Shown here: piece by piece, positions 43,891 through 51,899 of the stretch
How the letters are laid out: each line of letters begins with the position of its first letter
Position numbering within the stretch: position 1 is the stretch's first letter
NCBI RefSeq assembly: GCF_008642335.1
Contig: NZ_CP029191.1
Span: forward strand, 4,588,001-4,652,000
DNA: 64,000 bases
Direction of reading: 5' to 3'
Source of the DNA: Streptomyces venezuelae
GTDB lineage: Bacteria; Actinomycetota; Actinomycetes; Streptomycetales; Streptomycetaceae
Notes under the pieces: generated by a model
The model's input: the letters and a program-made list of their open reading frames with translations, nothing else
Database searches by the model: none
Told to the model about the DNA's origin: nothing
Position numbers and translations under genes: made by a program

Positions 43891-45351
43891 ATGGCTTACG
43901 ACGATCTTCGCTCCCTGCTCCGGGCACTGGACCGCGAGGGCGATCTCAAGCGCATCAAGGCCGAGGTCGACCCGTACCTGGAGGTCGGTGAGATCGTCGA
44001 CCGGGTGCAGAAGGCCGGCGGTCCCGCGCTCCTCTTCGAGAACGTCAAGGGCTCGGCGATGCCCCTGGCGATGAACGTGTACGGGACGGACCGCCGCCTC
44101 CTGAAGGCGCTCGGCCTGAAGTCGTACGACGAGATCAGCGAGAAGATCGGCGGCCTGCTCAAGCCGGAGCTGCCGCACGGCTTCGTCGGGGTGCGCGAGG
44201 CGTTCGGGAAGCTCGGCGCGATGACGCACGTACCGCCGAAGAAGGTGAAGTCCGACAGCGCGCCCGTGCAGGAGACCGTCCTCACCGGCGACGACGTGGA
44301 CCTGGAGCAGCTGCCCGCGCTCTTCACGTGGCCCGAGGACGGCGGTTCCTTCTTCAACCTGGGCCTGACCCACACCAAGGATCCCGACACCGGCGTCCGC
44401 AACCTGGGTCTGTACCGCCTGCAGCGCCACGACAAGCGCACCATCGGCATGCACTGGCAGATCCACAAGGACAGCCGCAACCACTACCAGGTGGCCGCCC
44501 GCAGGGGCGAGAAGCTGCCGGTCGCCATCGCCTTCGGCTGTCCGCCCGCGGTGACGTACGCCTCGACGGCGCCGCTGCCCGGTGACATGGACGAGTACAT
44601 GCTGGCCGGGTTCATCCAGGGCAAGCGCGTCGAGATGGTCGACTGCAAGACGGTGCCGCTCCAGGTCCCCGCGCACGCCGAGGTCGTCATCGAGGGCTGG
44701 CTGGAGCCGGGTGAGATGCTCCCCGAGGGCCCCTTCGGCGACCACACGGGCTTCTACACGCCGCAGGAACCGTTCCCCGCACTCAAGATCGACTGTGTGA
44801 CGATGCGGAAGCGGCCGCTGCTCCAGTCCATCGTGGTCGGCCGCCCGCCGACGGAGGACGGCCCGCTGGGCCGCGCGACGGAGAGGTTCTTCCTCCCTCT
44901 CCTCAAGGTGATCGTCCCGGACATCGTCGACTACCACCTGCCGGAGTCGGGCGGCTTCCACAACTGCGCGATCGTCTCGATCGACAAGAAGTACCCGAAG
45001 CACGCGCAGAAGGTCATGCACGCGATCTGGGGCGCGCACATGATGTCCCTGACGAAGCTGATCATCGTGGTGGACAAGGACTGCGACGTGCACAACCTGC
45101 ACGAGGTGTCCTGGCGCGCGCTCGGCAACACGGACTACGCCCGCGACCTCACGGTCGTCGAGGGCCCCGTCGACCACCTCGACCACGCCTCCTACCAGCA
45201 GTTCTGGGGCGGCAAGGCGGGCATCGACGCGACGAAGAAGCTGCCCGAGGAGGGCTACGTACGCGACGGCGGCTGGCCGAACATGGTCGAGTCGGACCCG
45301 ATGGTCGCGGCGAAGGTCGACCGTCGCTGGAAGGAGTACGGACTCTCGTGA
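43891..45351 (+). CDS. mqnL: UbiD-family decarboxylase of menaquinone synthesis (futalosine pathway)
   Basis: A 486-residue prenyl-FMN-dependent decarboxylase homologue: DLRSLLRALDREGDLKRIKAE, ENVKGSAMPLAMNVYGT, PALFTWPEDGGSFFNLGLTHT and the conserved GPFGDHTGFYTP with PTEDGPLGRATERF. In S. coelicolor the homologue lies beside the UbiA and UbiX homologues, as here; it removes the carboxyl group of the prenylated dihydroxynaphthoate intermediate. The stop overlaps the next gene's GTG. Confidence 0.9.
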   Translation: MAYDDLRSLLRALDREGDLKRIKAEVDPYLEVGEIVDRVQKAGGPALLFENVKGSAMPLAMNVYGTDRRLLKALGLKSYDEISEKIGGLLKPELPHGFVGVREAFGKLGAMTHVPPKKVKSDSAPVQETVLTGDDVDLEQLPALFTWPEDGGSFFNLGLTHTKDPDTGVRNLGLYRLQRHDKRTIGMHWQIHKDSRNHYQVAARRGEKLPVAIAFGCPPAVTYASTAPLPGDMDEYMLAGFIQGKRVEMVDCKTVPLQVPAHAEVVIEGWLEPGEMLPEGPFGDHTGFYTPQEPFPALKIDCVTMRKRPLLQSIVVGRPPTEDGPLGRATERFFLPLLKVIVPDIVDYHLPESGGFHNCAIVSIDKKYPKHAQKVMHAIWGAHMMSLTKLIIVVDKDCDVHNLHEVSWRALGNTDYARDLTVVEGPVDHLDHASYQQFWGGKAGIDATKKLPEEGYVRDGGWPNMVESDPMVAAKVDRRWKEYGLS

Positions 45352-46250
45352 GTTCAGCATCAGCCGCGATCCCGCAGCCGGGGCGCACCAAGGCCTTTCT
45401 TCGGCTCGTGATGATCGAGCACTCCGTGTTCGCGCTGCCGTTCGCGTACATCGCCGCGCTGACCGCGATGTTCCGGCTGGACGAGAACATCCACTGGGGG
45501 CGGCTGCTCCTGGTGACGGTGTGCATGGTGGGGCTGCGGACGTTCGCCATGGCGGCGAACCGGATCATCGACCGCGAGATCGACGCCCGCAATCCGCGCA
45601 CCGCGCACCGCGAGCTCGTCACGGGCGCGGTGTCGGTGAAGTCCGCGTGGACGGGCGCGCTGATCGCGCTCGCCGTGTTCCTCGGCTCCGCGGCGCTGCT
45701 CAACCCGCTCTGTCTGGCGCTCGCGCCCGTCGCGGTGGTCCCGATGGTCGTCTATCCGTACGGCAAGCGGTTCACGAACTTCCCGCAGGCGATCCTCGGT
45801 CTCGCCCAGGCGATCGGCCCGATCGGCGCCTGGCTCGCGGTCACCGGCGAGTGGTCCTGGCAGGCGGTGATCCTCGGGCTCGCGGTCGGCGTCTGGATCG
45901 GCGGCTTCGACCTGATCTACGCCTGTCAGGACGTGGAGACGGACCGTGAGGTCGGCGTGAAGTCGGTGCCCGCGCGGTTCGGCATCCCGGCCGCGATCTG
46001 GGGCGCCCGCGCCTGTCACCTGGTGACCACGGCGCTCTTCGTCTGGTACGCGGCGGTCACCGACGCGGGTGCGTTCTTCTGGCTCGGCATCGCGGTCGTC
46101 GCCGGAGCGTTCGTCTACGAGCACTCGATCGTGCGCCCGCACGACCTGTCCCGTCTGAACCGTGCCTTCTTCCAGGTGAACGGATTCATCGGGATCGCCC
46201 TGTTCGCGTGCGCGCTGCTCGATCTGCTCGTACGCGGCCTCACCGTGTGA
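45348..46250 (+). CDS. mqnP: Menaquinone prenyltransferase (UbiA family, MqnP)
   Basis: A 300-residue intramembrane prenyltransferase with about eight helices. Two Asp-rich motifs bind the polyprenyl diphosphate Mg2+: NRIIDREIDARNPRT (Asn71, Asp75, Asp79) and DLIYACQDVETDREVGVKS (about 183-201). In the futalosine pathway it attaches the isoprenoid chain to 1,4-dihydroxy-6-naphthoate. Coupled to the UbiD gene by a 4-base overlap; ubiX follows. Confidence 0.92.
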   Translation: MSSASAAIPQPGRTKAFLRLVMIEHSVFALPFAYIAALTAMFRLDENIHWGRLLLVTVCMVGLRTFAMAANRIIDREIDARNPRTAHRELVTGAVSVKSAWTGALIALAVFLGSAALLNPLCLALAPVAVVPMVVYPYGKRFTNFPQAILGLAQAIGPIGAWLAVTGEWSWQAVILGLAVGVWIGGFDLIYACQDVETDREVGVKSVPARFGIPAAIWGARACHLVTTALFVWYAAVTDAGAFFWLGIAVVAGAFVYEHSIVRPHDLSRLNRAFFQVNGFIGIALFACALLDLLVRGLTV

Positions 46251-46275
46251 ACGGCCCGGGGATAGGCTTCACAGC

Positions 46276-46950
46276 GTGAACCCAGGAGATACAGAGCGTA
46301 GGCCTTGGATCGTGGGGGTGTCGGGTGCCTCGGGCACTCCGTACGCCGCCGCCGTGCTGCGTGCGCTGCTCGCGGCGGGGGAGAGCGTGGACCTCGTCGT
46401 GTCCCGGGCCTCACGTCTGACGCTGCTCGACGAGACGGGGATCGCCTTCCGGGACGCGCACTGGCGGGACGATCTGCGGCAGTGGCTGGCGCGCGGCGCG
46501 GACGGCAAGCCGGGGGTGTTCGACCCGGACGTGTCCGACGTGCGGTACTGGTCGGCCGGTGACCTGGCGGCGGGGCCGTCTTCAGGCTCGTACGCGACGA
46601 AGGGGATGCTGATCGTGCCGGCGTCCACGGCGTGTGTGGCCGGGGTGGCGCTGGGGCTCTCGAAGGATCTGCTGCAGCGGTCGGCGAGCGTGACGCTGAA
46701 GGAAGGCCGACGGCTCGTGGTCTGCGTACGCGAGACGCCGCTGAACGGACAGACGCTGAAGCACTTGGTGAGCCTGGACGAGGCGGGCGCGATCGTGCTG
46801 CCCGCCTCTCCGGCGTTCTACGCGGGGGCGACGCACATCCAGGATCTGGTGGACTTCGTCGCCGGGCGGGTGCTGGACGCGGCACGGGTGCCGCACAGCC
46901 TCTACCGCCGGTGGGAGGGAGAGCTGGGCTCCGGCTCCCAGGGGGGTTAG
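46276..46950 (+). CDS. ubiX: UbiX flavin prenyltransferase
   Basis: A 224-residue flavoprotein that makes prenyl-FMN, the cofactor the UbiD homologue upstream requires. Motifs: VGVSGASGTPYAAAVLRALL (FMN-binding), VVSRASRLTLLDETG, and ETPLNGQTLKHLVSLDEAGA with PASPAFYAG (dimethylallyl-phosphate site). Starts GTG 46276, 25 bp after the UbiA gene, so same operon. The stop overlaps the convergent tiny gene by 3 bp. Confidence 0.93.
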   Translation: MNPGDTERRPWIVGVSGASGTPYAAAVLRALLAAGESVDLVVSRASRLTLLDETGIAFRDAHWRDDLRQWLARGADGKPGVFDPDVSDVRYWSAGDLAAGPSSGSYATKGMLIVPASTACVAGVALGLSKDLLQRSASVTLKEGRRLVVCVRETPLNGQTLKHLVSLDEAGAIVLPASPAFYAGATHIQDLVDFVAGRVLDAARVPHSLYRRWEGELGSGSQGG

Positions 46951-47069
46951 CGCTTCTTGGCGGCGCGCTTCGCGCGGGCCTTGGGCGCGGCGGTCTTGTG
47001 GGCACGCGAGCGGTTGGCCATGTCCTGGAGCTCGCGCATGCGGGCGTAGGCCATCTCGATCGAGTACAC
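46947..47069 (-). CDS. Tiny basic protein (40 residues)
   Basis: A short reading frame of 40 codons starting at GTG 47069, with AGGAG 10 nt upstream. The first half is a likely amphipathic helix (IEMAYARMRELQDMANRSR) and the second half is a Lys/Ala/Arg tail (KTAAPKARAKRAAKKR) like the nucleic-acid-binding tails of actinobacterial histone-like proteins. The codon choice has strong G/C third positions throughout, as in real genes. Lies antisense-adjacent to ubiX and divergent from the Lrp gene. Function unknown, RNA or DNA binding possible. Confidence 0.65.
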   Translation of the reverse strand: MYSIEMAYARMRELQDMANRSRAHKTAAPKARAKRAAKKR

Positions 47070-47184
47070 GGGTGACTCACTCCTGAAGGATCGTCGTTGA
47101 TCGGCTGAGATTGAGAAAGATTCACAGGGGCTAGACCCTGTTACGCCTTAGATTCTACACATAGACTCGCGGTATCGCTGAATA

Positions 47185-47661
47185 ATGAAAGGCATCGCAC
47201 CTATGGACGCCGTGGACAGGCAGCTCATCCAGGCTTTGCGGGAGAACGGACGGGCGTCGTACGCCGAACTCGGCCGGCTCGTCGGCCTCTCCGGGCCCAG
47301 CGTCACGGACCGGATCAACCGCCTGGAGGCGGCCGGTGTCATCACGGGTTACCGCGCGACCGTCGACTCCGCCTCGCTCGGCCTCGGCGTCATCGCCCTC
47401 ATCGGCATCTCGCTCTCCGACGCCGCCGACCACGAGGACGTGGCACGGCGCCTGAAGGACCTGCACGAGATCGAGGACTGCTGGTTCATCGCGGGCGACG
47501 ACTCGTACATGCTCAAGGTCAGGGCCAGCGACGTGGACGGCCTGGAGAAGACGATCCGCCGCCTCAGCGGCACGCGGGGCGTCTCCCGCACGCGGACCAC
47601 CATCGTGCTCTCCACCAAGTGGGAGAACCGGGTCGGAGAGCTGCCCGAAGGGGAATCCTAG
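47185..47661 (+). CDS. Lrp/AsnC family transcriptional regulator
   Basis: A 158-residue regulator: winged HTH at about 8-60 (DAVDRQLIQALRENGRASYA; GLSGPSVTDRINRLEAAGVI) and the RAM ligand-binding domain (LHEIEDCWFIAGDDSYMLKV). Effectors are usually amino acids. The alternative start ATG 47203 has AAAGG 10 nt upstream, so the product may be 152 residues. The gap upstream (47070-47184) has CAGGG-6 bp-CCCTG (47125-47140) as a possible operator. It sits between menaquinone genes and may regulate them. Confidence 0.88.
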   Translation: MKGIAPMDAVDRQLIQALRENGRASYAELGRLVGLSGPSVTDRINRLEAAGVITGYRATVDSASLGLGVIALIGISLSDAADHEDVARRLKDLHEIEDCWFIAGDDSYMLKVRASDVDGLEKTIRRLSGTRGVSRTRTTIVLSTKWENRVGELPEGES

Positions 47662-47686
47662 GCGCGGAGCGCCACGTCTGGGGGCA

Positions 47687-47710
47687 CCTCCCGCCCGAAG
47701 GGTGGGGGAG
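47687..47710 (+). terminator. GC-rich hairpin between lrp and mqnE
   Basis: CCTCCCGCCC-GAA-GGGTGGGGGAG forms a stem with G-U pairs and a GAA loop. This hairpin style recurs between genes in Streptomyces. It could end the Lrp transcript. Confidence 0.5.
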
Positions 47711-47761
47711 TACCGTTGGCGTGAGTTTGTGGCAGGTCGTAGGGAGAGGTAAGGGCGAGGC

Positions 47762-48925
47762 ATGGACGCAGGGCTCAAGCGCGATCTAGAGGACAAGGTC
47801 CGGGCCGGTGAGCGGTTGTCCCGCGAGGACGGCATCGCGCTCTACGAGTCGGACGACCTGGCCTGGCTCGGCGGGCTCGCCCACGAGGTGCGCACCCGCA
47901 AGAACGGCGACGTCGTGCACTTCAACGTCAACCGGCACCTCAACATGACGAACGTGTGCACCGCGTCCTGCGCGTACTGCTCGTTCCAGCGCAAGCCGGG
48001 CGAGAAGGACGCGTACACGATGCGCATCGAGGAGGCCGTCCGCCTCGCCAAGGCGATGGAGGGCGAGAACCTCACCGAGCTGCACATCGTCAACGGCCTG
48101 CACCCCAACCTGCCGTGGCGCTACTACCCGCGCTCGCTCAGCGAGCTCAAGAAGGCGCTCCCGAACGTCTCCCTGAAGGCCTTCACCGCCACCGAGATCC
48201 ACCACTTCGAGACGATCTCGGGGATGCCCGCCTCCGAGATCCTCGACGAGCTGATCGAGGCGGGCCTGGAGTCGCTCACGGGTGGCGGCGCGGAGATCTT
48301 CGACTGGGAAGTGCGCCAGCACATCGTCGACCACCGCACCCACTGGGAGGACTGGTCGCGCATCCACCGCCTCGCGCACGAGAAGGGTCTCAAGACCCCG
48401 AGCACGATGCTGTACGGCCACATCGAGGAGCGCCGTCACCGCGTCGACCACGTCCTGCGCCTGCGTGAGCTCCAGGACGAGACCGGCGGCTTCCAGGTCT
48501 TCATCCCGCTGCGCTACCAGCACGACTTCGTCGACATGCAGGACGGCAAGGTCAGGAACCGCCTCCAGGCGCGCACGAAGATGGCGTCCGGCGCGGAGGC
48601 GCTGAAGACCTTCGCGGTGTCGCGGCTCCTCTTCGACAACGTCCCGCACGTCAAGGTCTTCTGGGTCATGCACGGCCTGCACACCACGCAGCTCGCCCTG
48701 CAGCACGGCGCGGACGACATGGACGGCTCGGTCGTCGAGTACAAGATCACGCACGACGCGGACAACTTCGGCACGCCGAACAAGCTGACCCGCGAGGACC
48801 TCCTCGACCTGATCCGCGAGGCCGGGTTCCGCCCGGTCGAGCGGAACACGCGGTACGAGGCGATCCGGGAGTACGACGGGCCCGACCCGCTGCTGCGGGA
48901 GACGCCGCAGGCGATGCGGGTCTGA
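47762..48925 (+). CDS. mqnE: Aminofutalosine synthase (radical SAM)
   Basis: A 387-residue radical SAM enzyme of the futalosine pathway that joins the MqnA product to SAM-derived adenosine to give 6-amino-6-deoxyfutalosine. The [4Fe-4S] motif is NVCTASCAYCSF with Cys66, Cys70 and Cys73. Other marks: GGGAEIFDWEVRQHIVDHRT and TPSTMLYGHIEER. It lies 1.5 kb downstream of the UbiD/UbiA/UbiX genes, separated by a small gene and lrp, as in S. coelicolor. Confidence 0.94.
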   Translation: MDAGLKRDLEDKVRAGERLSREDGIALYESDDLAWLGGLAHEVRTRKNGDVVHFNVNRHLNMTNVCTASCAYCSFQRKPGEKDAYTMRIEEAVRLAKAMEGENLTELHIVNGLHPNLPWRYYPRSLSELKKALPNVSLKAFTATEIHHFETISGMPASEILDELIEAGLESLTGGGAEIFDWEVRQHIVDHRTHWEDWSRIHRLAHEKGLKTPSTMLYGHIEERRHRVDHVLRLRELQDETGGFQVFIPLRYQHDFVDMQDGKVRNRLQARTKMASGAEALKTFAVSRLLFDNVPHVKVFWVMHGLHTTQLALQHGADDMDGSVVEYKITHDADNFGTPNKLTREDLLDLIREAGFRPVERNTRYEAIREYDGPDPLLRETPQAMRV

Positions 48926-48948
48926 GGACGGGGCCGGGGATTTCGTCC

Positions 48949-49473
48949 ATGTCGCTCGCTTTTCGGTTGGATCCGCCGGTGGATGCTGCGCTGCGCGACG
49001 GTGTCCTCGCCCTGTGGGCCGACGTCACCAACGCCGGCGGGGCCGTCGGGTTCGTGCCGCCGACGACGCCCGAGGAGATACGGCCCGAGTTCGTCCGGCA
49101 CCTCGCCGCGATGAGCGAGGGCCGGACCCGGCTCCTCGTGGGGTACGACGAGGACGGCGCCGTCGCCGCGACCGCGTTCCTCACCCACAACACGCACCGC
49201 CTCATGCGGCACTGGATATGGCTCTACACGGTCATGGTCCACCCCCGGCACCAGGGCAAGGGGTACGGCCGCGACCTGATGGCGGCCGTCGAGGACGCGG
49301 CCCGCACGCTGGACGGCACGGACGCGATCCGGCTCACCTGCCGGGGCGGCACGGGCCTGGAGCACTTCTACGCGTCCTGCGGCTACAAGGAGGTCGGGCG
49401 GGTGCCCGGCGCCATACGGGTCGCGCCGGGCGACGACCGCGACGACGTCGTGCTGCTGCGGCAGCTGTCGTAG
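48949..49473 (+). CDS. GNAT family N-acetyltransferase
   Basis: A 174-residue acetyltransferase: the acetyl-CoA site is VMVHPRHQGKGYGRDLMAAV (Q/RxxGxG/A as QGKGYG), followed by IRLTCRGGTGLEHFYASCGY. Starts 23 bp after mqnE, so it may be co-transcribed. Acceptor unknown. Confidence 0.85.
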   Translation: MSLAFRLDPPVDAALRDGVLALWADVTNAGGAVGFVPPTTPEEIRPEFVRHLAAMSEGRTRLLVGYDEDGAVAATAFLTHNTHRLMRHWIWLYTVMVHPRHQGKGYGRDLMAAVEDAARTLDGTDAIRLTCRGGTGLEHFYASCGYKEVGRVPGAIRVAPGDDRDDVVLLRQLS

Positions 49474-49566
49474 GGATGCCCCCCTTGCCGGGGGCCGAGT
49501 TCTCCGTGCTTCACTGGAGAGGCTCGTCCTACTCGGGCCCATTTCGGAACGGAAGAGTGGATTGAC

Positions 49567-49872
49567 ATGCTCCGCTACACGCTGATGCGCCTCGGGATCT
49601 TCGTGGGTTGCTTCTTGGTCGTCTGGGGCCTCGTCTACTCGGAGATCCTGCCGCGCGGCCTCGGTGAGTCCAACCTGCTCTGGGTGCTGCTGCTCGCGCT
49701 GGTCATCTCCGCGCCGATCAGCTTCGTGGTCCTCCGCAAGGAGCGGGACCGCGCCTCGGAGACCGTCGTCGCACGCGTGGACCGCGCCAAGGCGAACCTG
49801 GAGGCGAACCGCAGCCAGGAGGACGAGGCGGACGACGTGGCGCGGGCGCGGGCGCAGGCGCAGGGTTCGTAA
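49567..49872 (+). CDS. DUF4229 membrane protein
   Basis: A 101-residue protein with two membrane helices (LGIFVGCFLVVWGLVYSEIL and LLWVLLLALVISAPISFVVL) and a charged cytoplasmic tail (ERDRASETVVARVDRAKANL). Conserved in actinobacteria, function unknown; often found near menaquinone genes as I recall. Confidence 0.8.
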   Translation: MLRYTLMRLGIFVGCFLVVWGLVYSEILPRGLGESNLLWVLLLALVISAPISFVVLRKERDRASETVVARVDRAKANLEANRSQEDEADDVARARAQAQGS

Positions 49873-49908
49873 GGCGCGCGTTCGTAAGTTACGTCACACA
49901 CTTTCGGG

Positions 49909-49945
49909 GACCCCGGTTCCGGAGCACCGCTCCGGGGCCGGGGTT
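49909..49945 (+). terminator. Terminator after the DUF4229 gene
   Basis: A 16-bp stem with two G-U pairs (ACCCCGGTTCCGGAGC with GCTCCGGGGCCGGGGT) and a 3-base ACC loop, 37 bases after the stop. Confidence 0.75.
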
Positions 49946-50013
49946 CCGTGCGTTGTGGGGCGTCGTGGGGCGCTTGTGCTGCGCGGTCCCTCCTCTTACC
50001 TCAAACAAGACCT

Positions 50014-50043
50014 TTGATGTTCTCAAAGCACGAGTGTTAACGT
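50014..50043 (+). promoter_or_regulatory. Promoter of a leaderless transcript
   Basis: TTGATG (50014-50019) and TAACGT (50038-50043) are 18 bp apart. The expected start site is at about 50050, which is the ATG of the leader peptide at 50051 itself, and no ribosome site precedes it. This agrees with a leaderless mRNA. Inference from spacing only. Confidence 0.5.
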
Positions 50044-50050
50044 ATTCGAC

Positions 50051-50152
50051 ATGAAGACAGCAGCAGCGCACCACAACGCCATGAGCGTCCCGCTCGTGGC
50101 GCGCCTGCATGTCGACCTCTGCCGCTGCATGTCCGCGGCCTGTCACATCTGA
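50051..50152 (+). CDS. Cys-containing leader peptide
   Basis: A 33-codon frame, M-K-T-A-A-A-H-H through to a C-terminal LHVDLCRCMSAACHI with three cysteines among the last 11 residues. This matches the actinobacterial putative leader peptide family, which often precedes sulfur and cysteine genes and which, in mycobacteria, senses cysteine through ribosome stalling. It stands 92 bp upstream of a DAACS-family symporter. The likely role is cysteine-dependent control of that transporter. Too short to be a stable enzyme. Confidence 0.75.
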   Translation: MKTAAAHHNAMSVPLVARLHVDLCRCMSAACHI

Positions 50153-50244
50153 AAGTGACCCCGCTGCAGTGGCGCCGCTGACCCTTCGCGGTCGCCGCTC
50201 CCGTACGTCCCCCTCCCCCTGACTTTCCTCACCGGAGTGTGTCC

Positions 50245-51648
50245 GTGTCCGCGAATTCCGCGACGCCCGCCGACAAGGCCGGCCAGACCGAGAAGCCCCA
50301 GTCCGGCTTCCGGATACCCAAGTTCCTCAAGATCCCGTTCTGGGCGCAGATCCTCGGCGGCCTCGTGCTGGGCGTCCTGCTCGGCTGGCTCGCCCGCAGC
50401 CAGGACATCTCGTGGCTGGTCACGACCCTCTCCAAGGTCGGCGACACCTTCATCGGCCTGCTGAAGCTCGCGGTCGCCCCGCTCGTCTTCTTCGCCATCC
50501 TGGTGTCGATCACCAACCTGCGTAAGGTCAACAACGCCGCACGGCTCGCCACCCGCACGCTGCTCTGGTTCATGATCACATCGCTGATCGCGGTCGCCAT
50601 CGGCCTCGCCATCGGCCTGCTCACCAACCCCGGCTCCGGCACCGGCCTCACCCCGAAGGACGGCAAGGCCCCCGACCACACGGGCTCCTGGATCGACTTC
50701 CTCACCGGGATCATCCCGACGAACGTCGTCACGCCTTTCACGGATCTGAACGTCCTGCAGATCGTCTTCATGGCCGCCGTCGCCGGTATCGCCGTGCTGA
50801 AGATCGGCGACAAGGCGCAGCCGATCCTGGAGCTGAGCGAGTCGGTGCTCGCCCTCCTCCAGAAGGCCCTGTGGTGGGTCATCAAGCTCTCCCCGATCGG
50901 CACCATCGGCCTCATCGGCTTCGCCATCGCGGACTACGGCTGGAACCTCATCAGCAAGTACGCGACGTTCACCGCCGACATCTACATCGGCTGCGCGCTC
51001 GTCCTCTTCGGCGTCTACCCGCTGCTCCTCGCGTTCGTCGCCAAGGTCAACCCGCTCCAGTTCTTCAAGGGCGCCTGGCCCGCGATCCAGCTGGCCTTCG
51101 TCTCCCGCTCCTCGGTCGGCACCATGCCGATCACCCAGAAGGTCACCGAGCGCCTCGGTGTCCCGAAGGAGTACACGTCCTTCGCCGTGCCCTTCGGCGC
51201 CACGACCAAGATGGACGGCTGCGCCGCGATCTACCCGTCGATCGCCGCGATCTTCGTCGCGCAGATCTTCGACGTGAACCTGGGCATCAAGGAGTACCTG
51301 CTCATCGCGTTCGTGTCCGTCGTCGGCTCGGCCGCGACGGCGGGTCTGACCGGCGCCACGGTCATGCTGACGCTGACCCTGTCGACGCTCGGCCTCCCGA
51401 TGGAGGGCGTGGGCCTGCTCCTCGCCATCGACCCGGTCCTCGACATGATGCGCACCGCGACGAACGTCGCCGGCCAGGCGCTGGTCCCGGTCATCGTCGC
51501 GGCCCGCGAGAAGATCCTCGACCGCGAGGCGTACGAGCGGGCTTCGGCGTCGTCGCTCGAGGAGTTCGACGCGGCGGACTCCTCGTCGGAGTCGTCCGAC
51601 TCGATGGAGGACGCGCGGCCGTCGCGGAAGGTGCCTGCGGCCGCGTGA
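50245..51648 (+). CDS. Dicarboxylate/amino acid:cation symporter (DAACS family)
   Basis: A 467-residue polytopic symporter of the GltP/DctA/TcyP family. Marks: ILGGLVLGVLLGWLARS, KLAVAPLVFFAILVSITNL, SSVGTMPITQKVTE (re-entrant Ser-rich loop), GATTKMDGCAAIYPSIAAIF (the conserved GATxNMDG with K for N) and LLLAIDPVLDMMRTATNVAG (Na+/substrate site). GTG 50245 is chosen because GGAG is 7 nt upstream; the GTG at 50239 is 1 nt from it. The acidic tail (DAADSSSESSDSME) is disordered. The Cys leader upstream suggests cystine as substrate. Confidence 0.92.
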   Translation: MSANSATPADKAGQTEKPQSGFRIPKFLKIPFWAQILGGLVLGVLLGWLARSQDISWLVTTLSKVGDTFIGLLKLAVAPLVFFAILVSITNLRKVNNAARLATRTLLWFMITSLIAVAIGLAIGLLTNPGSGTGLTPKDGKAPDHTGSWIDFLTGIIPTNVVTPFTDLNVLQIVFMAAVAGIAVLKIGDKAQPILELSESVLALLQKALWWVIKLSPIGTIGLIGFAIADYGWNLISKYATFTADIYIGCALVLFGVYPLLLAFVAKVNPLQFFKGAWPAIQLAFVSRSSVGTMPITQKVTERLGVPKEYTSFAVPFGATTKMDGCAAIYPSIAAIFVAQIFDVNLGIKEYLLIAFVSVVGSAATAGLTGATVMLTLTLSTLGLPMEGVGLLLAIDPVLDMMRTATNVAGQALVPVIVAAREKILDREAYERASASSLEEFDAADSSSESSDSMEDARPSRKVPAAA

Positions 51649-51701
51649 GGCGGTTCGAGGCGCTGCGTTTCCTCGCGCCCCTTTGACCCTTGTCGGTCAT
51701 G

Positions 51702-51745
51702 AGAACCCCACCCCGGAACAATTCCGGAGTGGGGTTCTTTTGTTT
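51702..51745 (+). terminator. Intrinsic terminator of the symporter gene
   Basis: AGAACCCCACCCCGGAA pairs with TTCCGGAGTGGGGTTCT (one mismatch) around a CAA loop, followed by TTTGTTT. This is a canonical Rho-independent terminator. Confidence 0.93.
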
Positions 51746-51800
51746 CTGTGCACGGCCTTGACGGCCTCAAAGGTGGGTTTACGATGACCCTCATCAGCGG

Positions 51801-51841
51801 CCTGAATCAGGCTCAGTTCAGGCTCGGATCAGTTCTGATCC
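51801..51841. promoter_or_regulatory. Palindromes upstream of the unknown paralogue pair
   Basis: CCTGAATCAGG (51801-51811) and GGATCAGTTCTGATCC (51826-51841, perfect 7-bp arms with a TT centre) are two perfect inverted repeats 15 bp apart. TCAGGCTC occurs twice between them. They lie 59 bp before the gene at 51900, a good place for an operator of a homodimeric regulator. Confidence 0.5.
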
Positions 51842-51899
51842 GTAGCTTTGCGCGGGGGGTCGCCCCGTCTTTTACCCGGAATGCGACAGAGGGGGCGTC

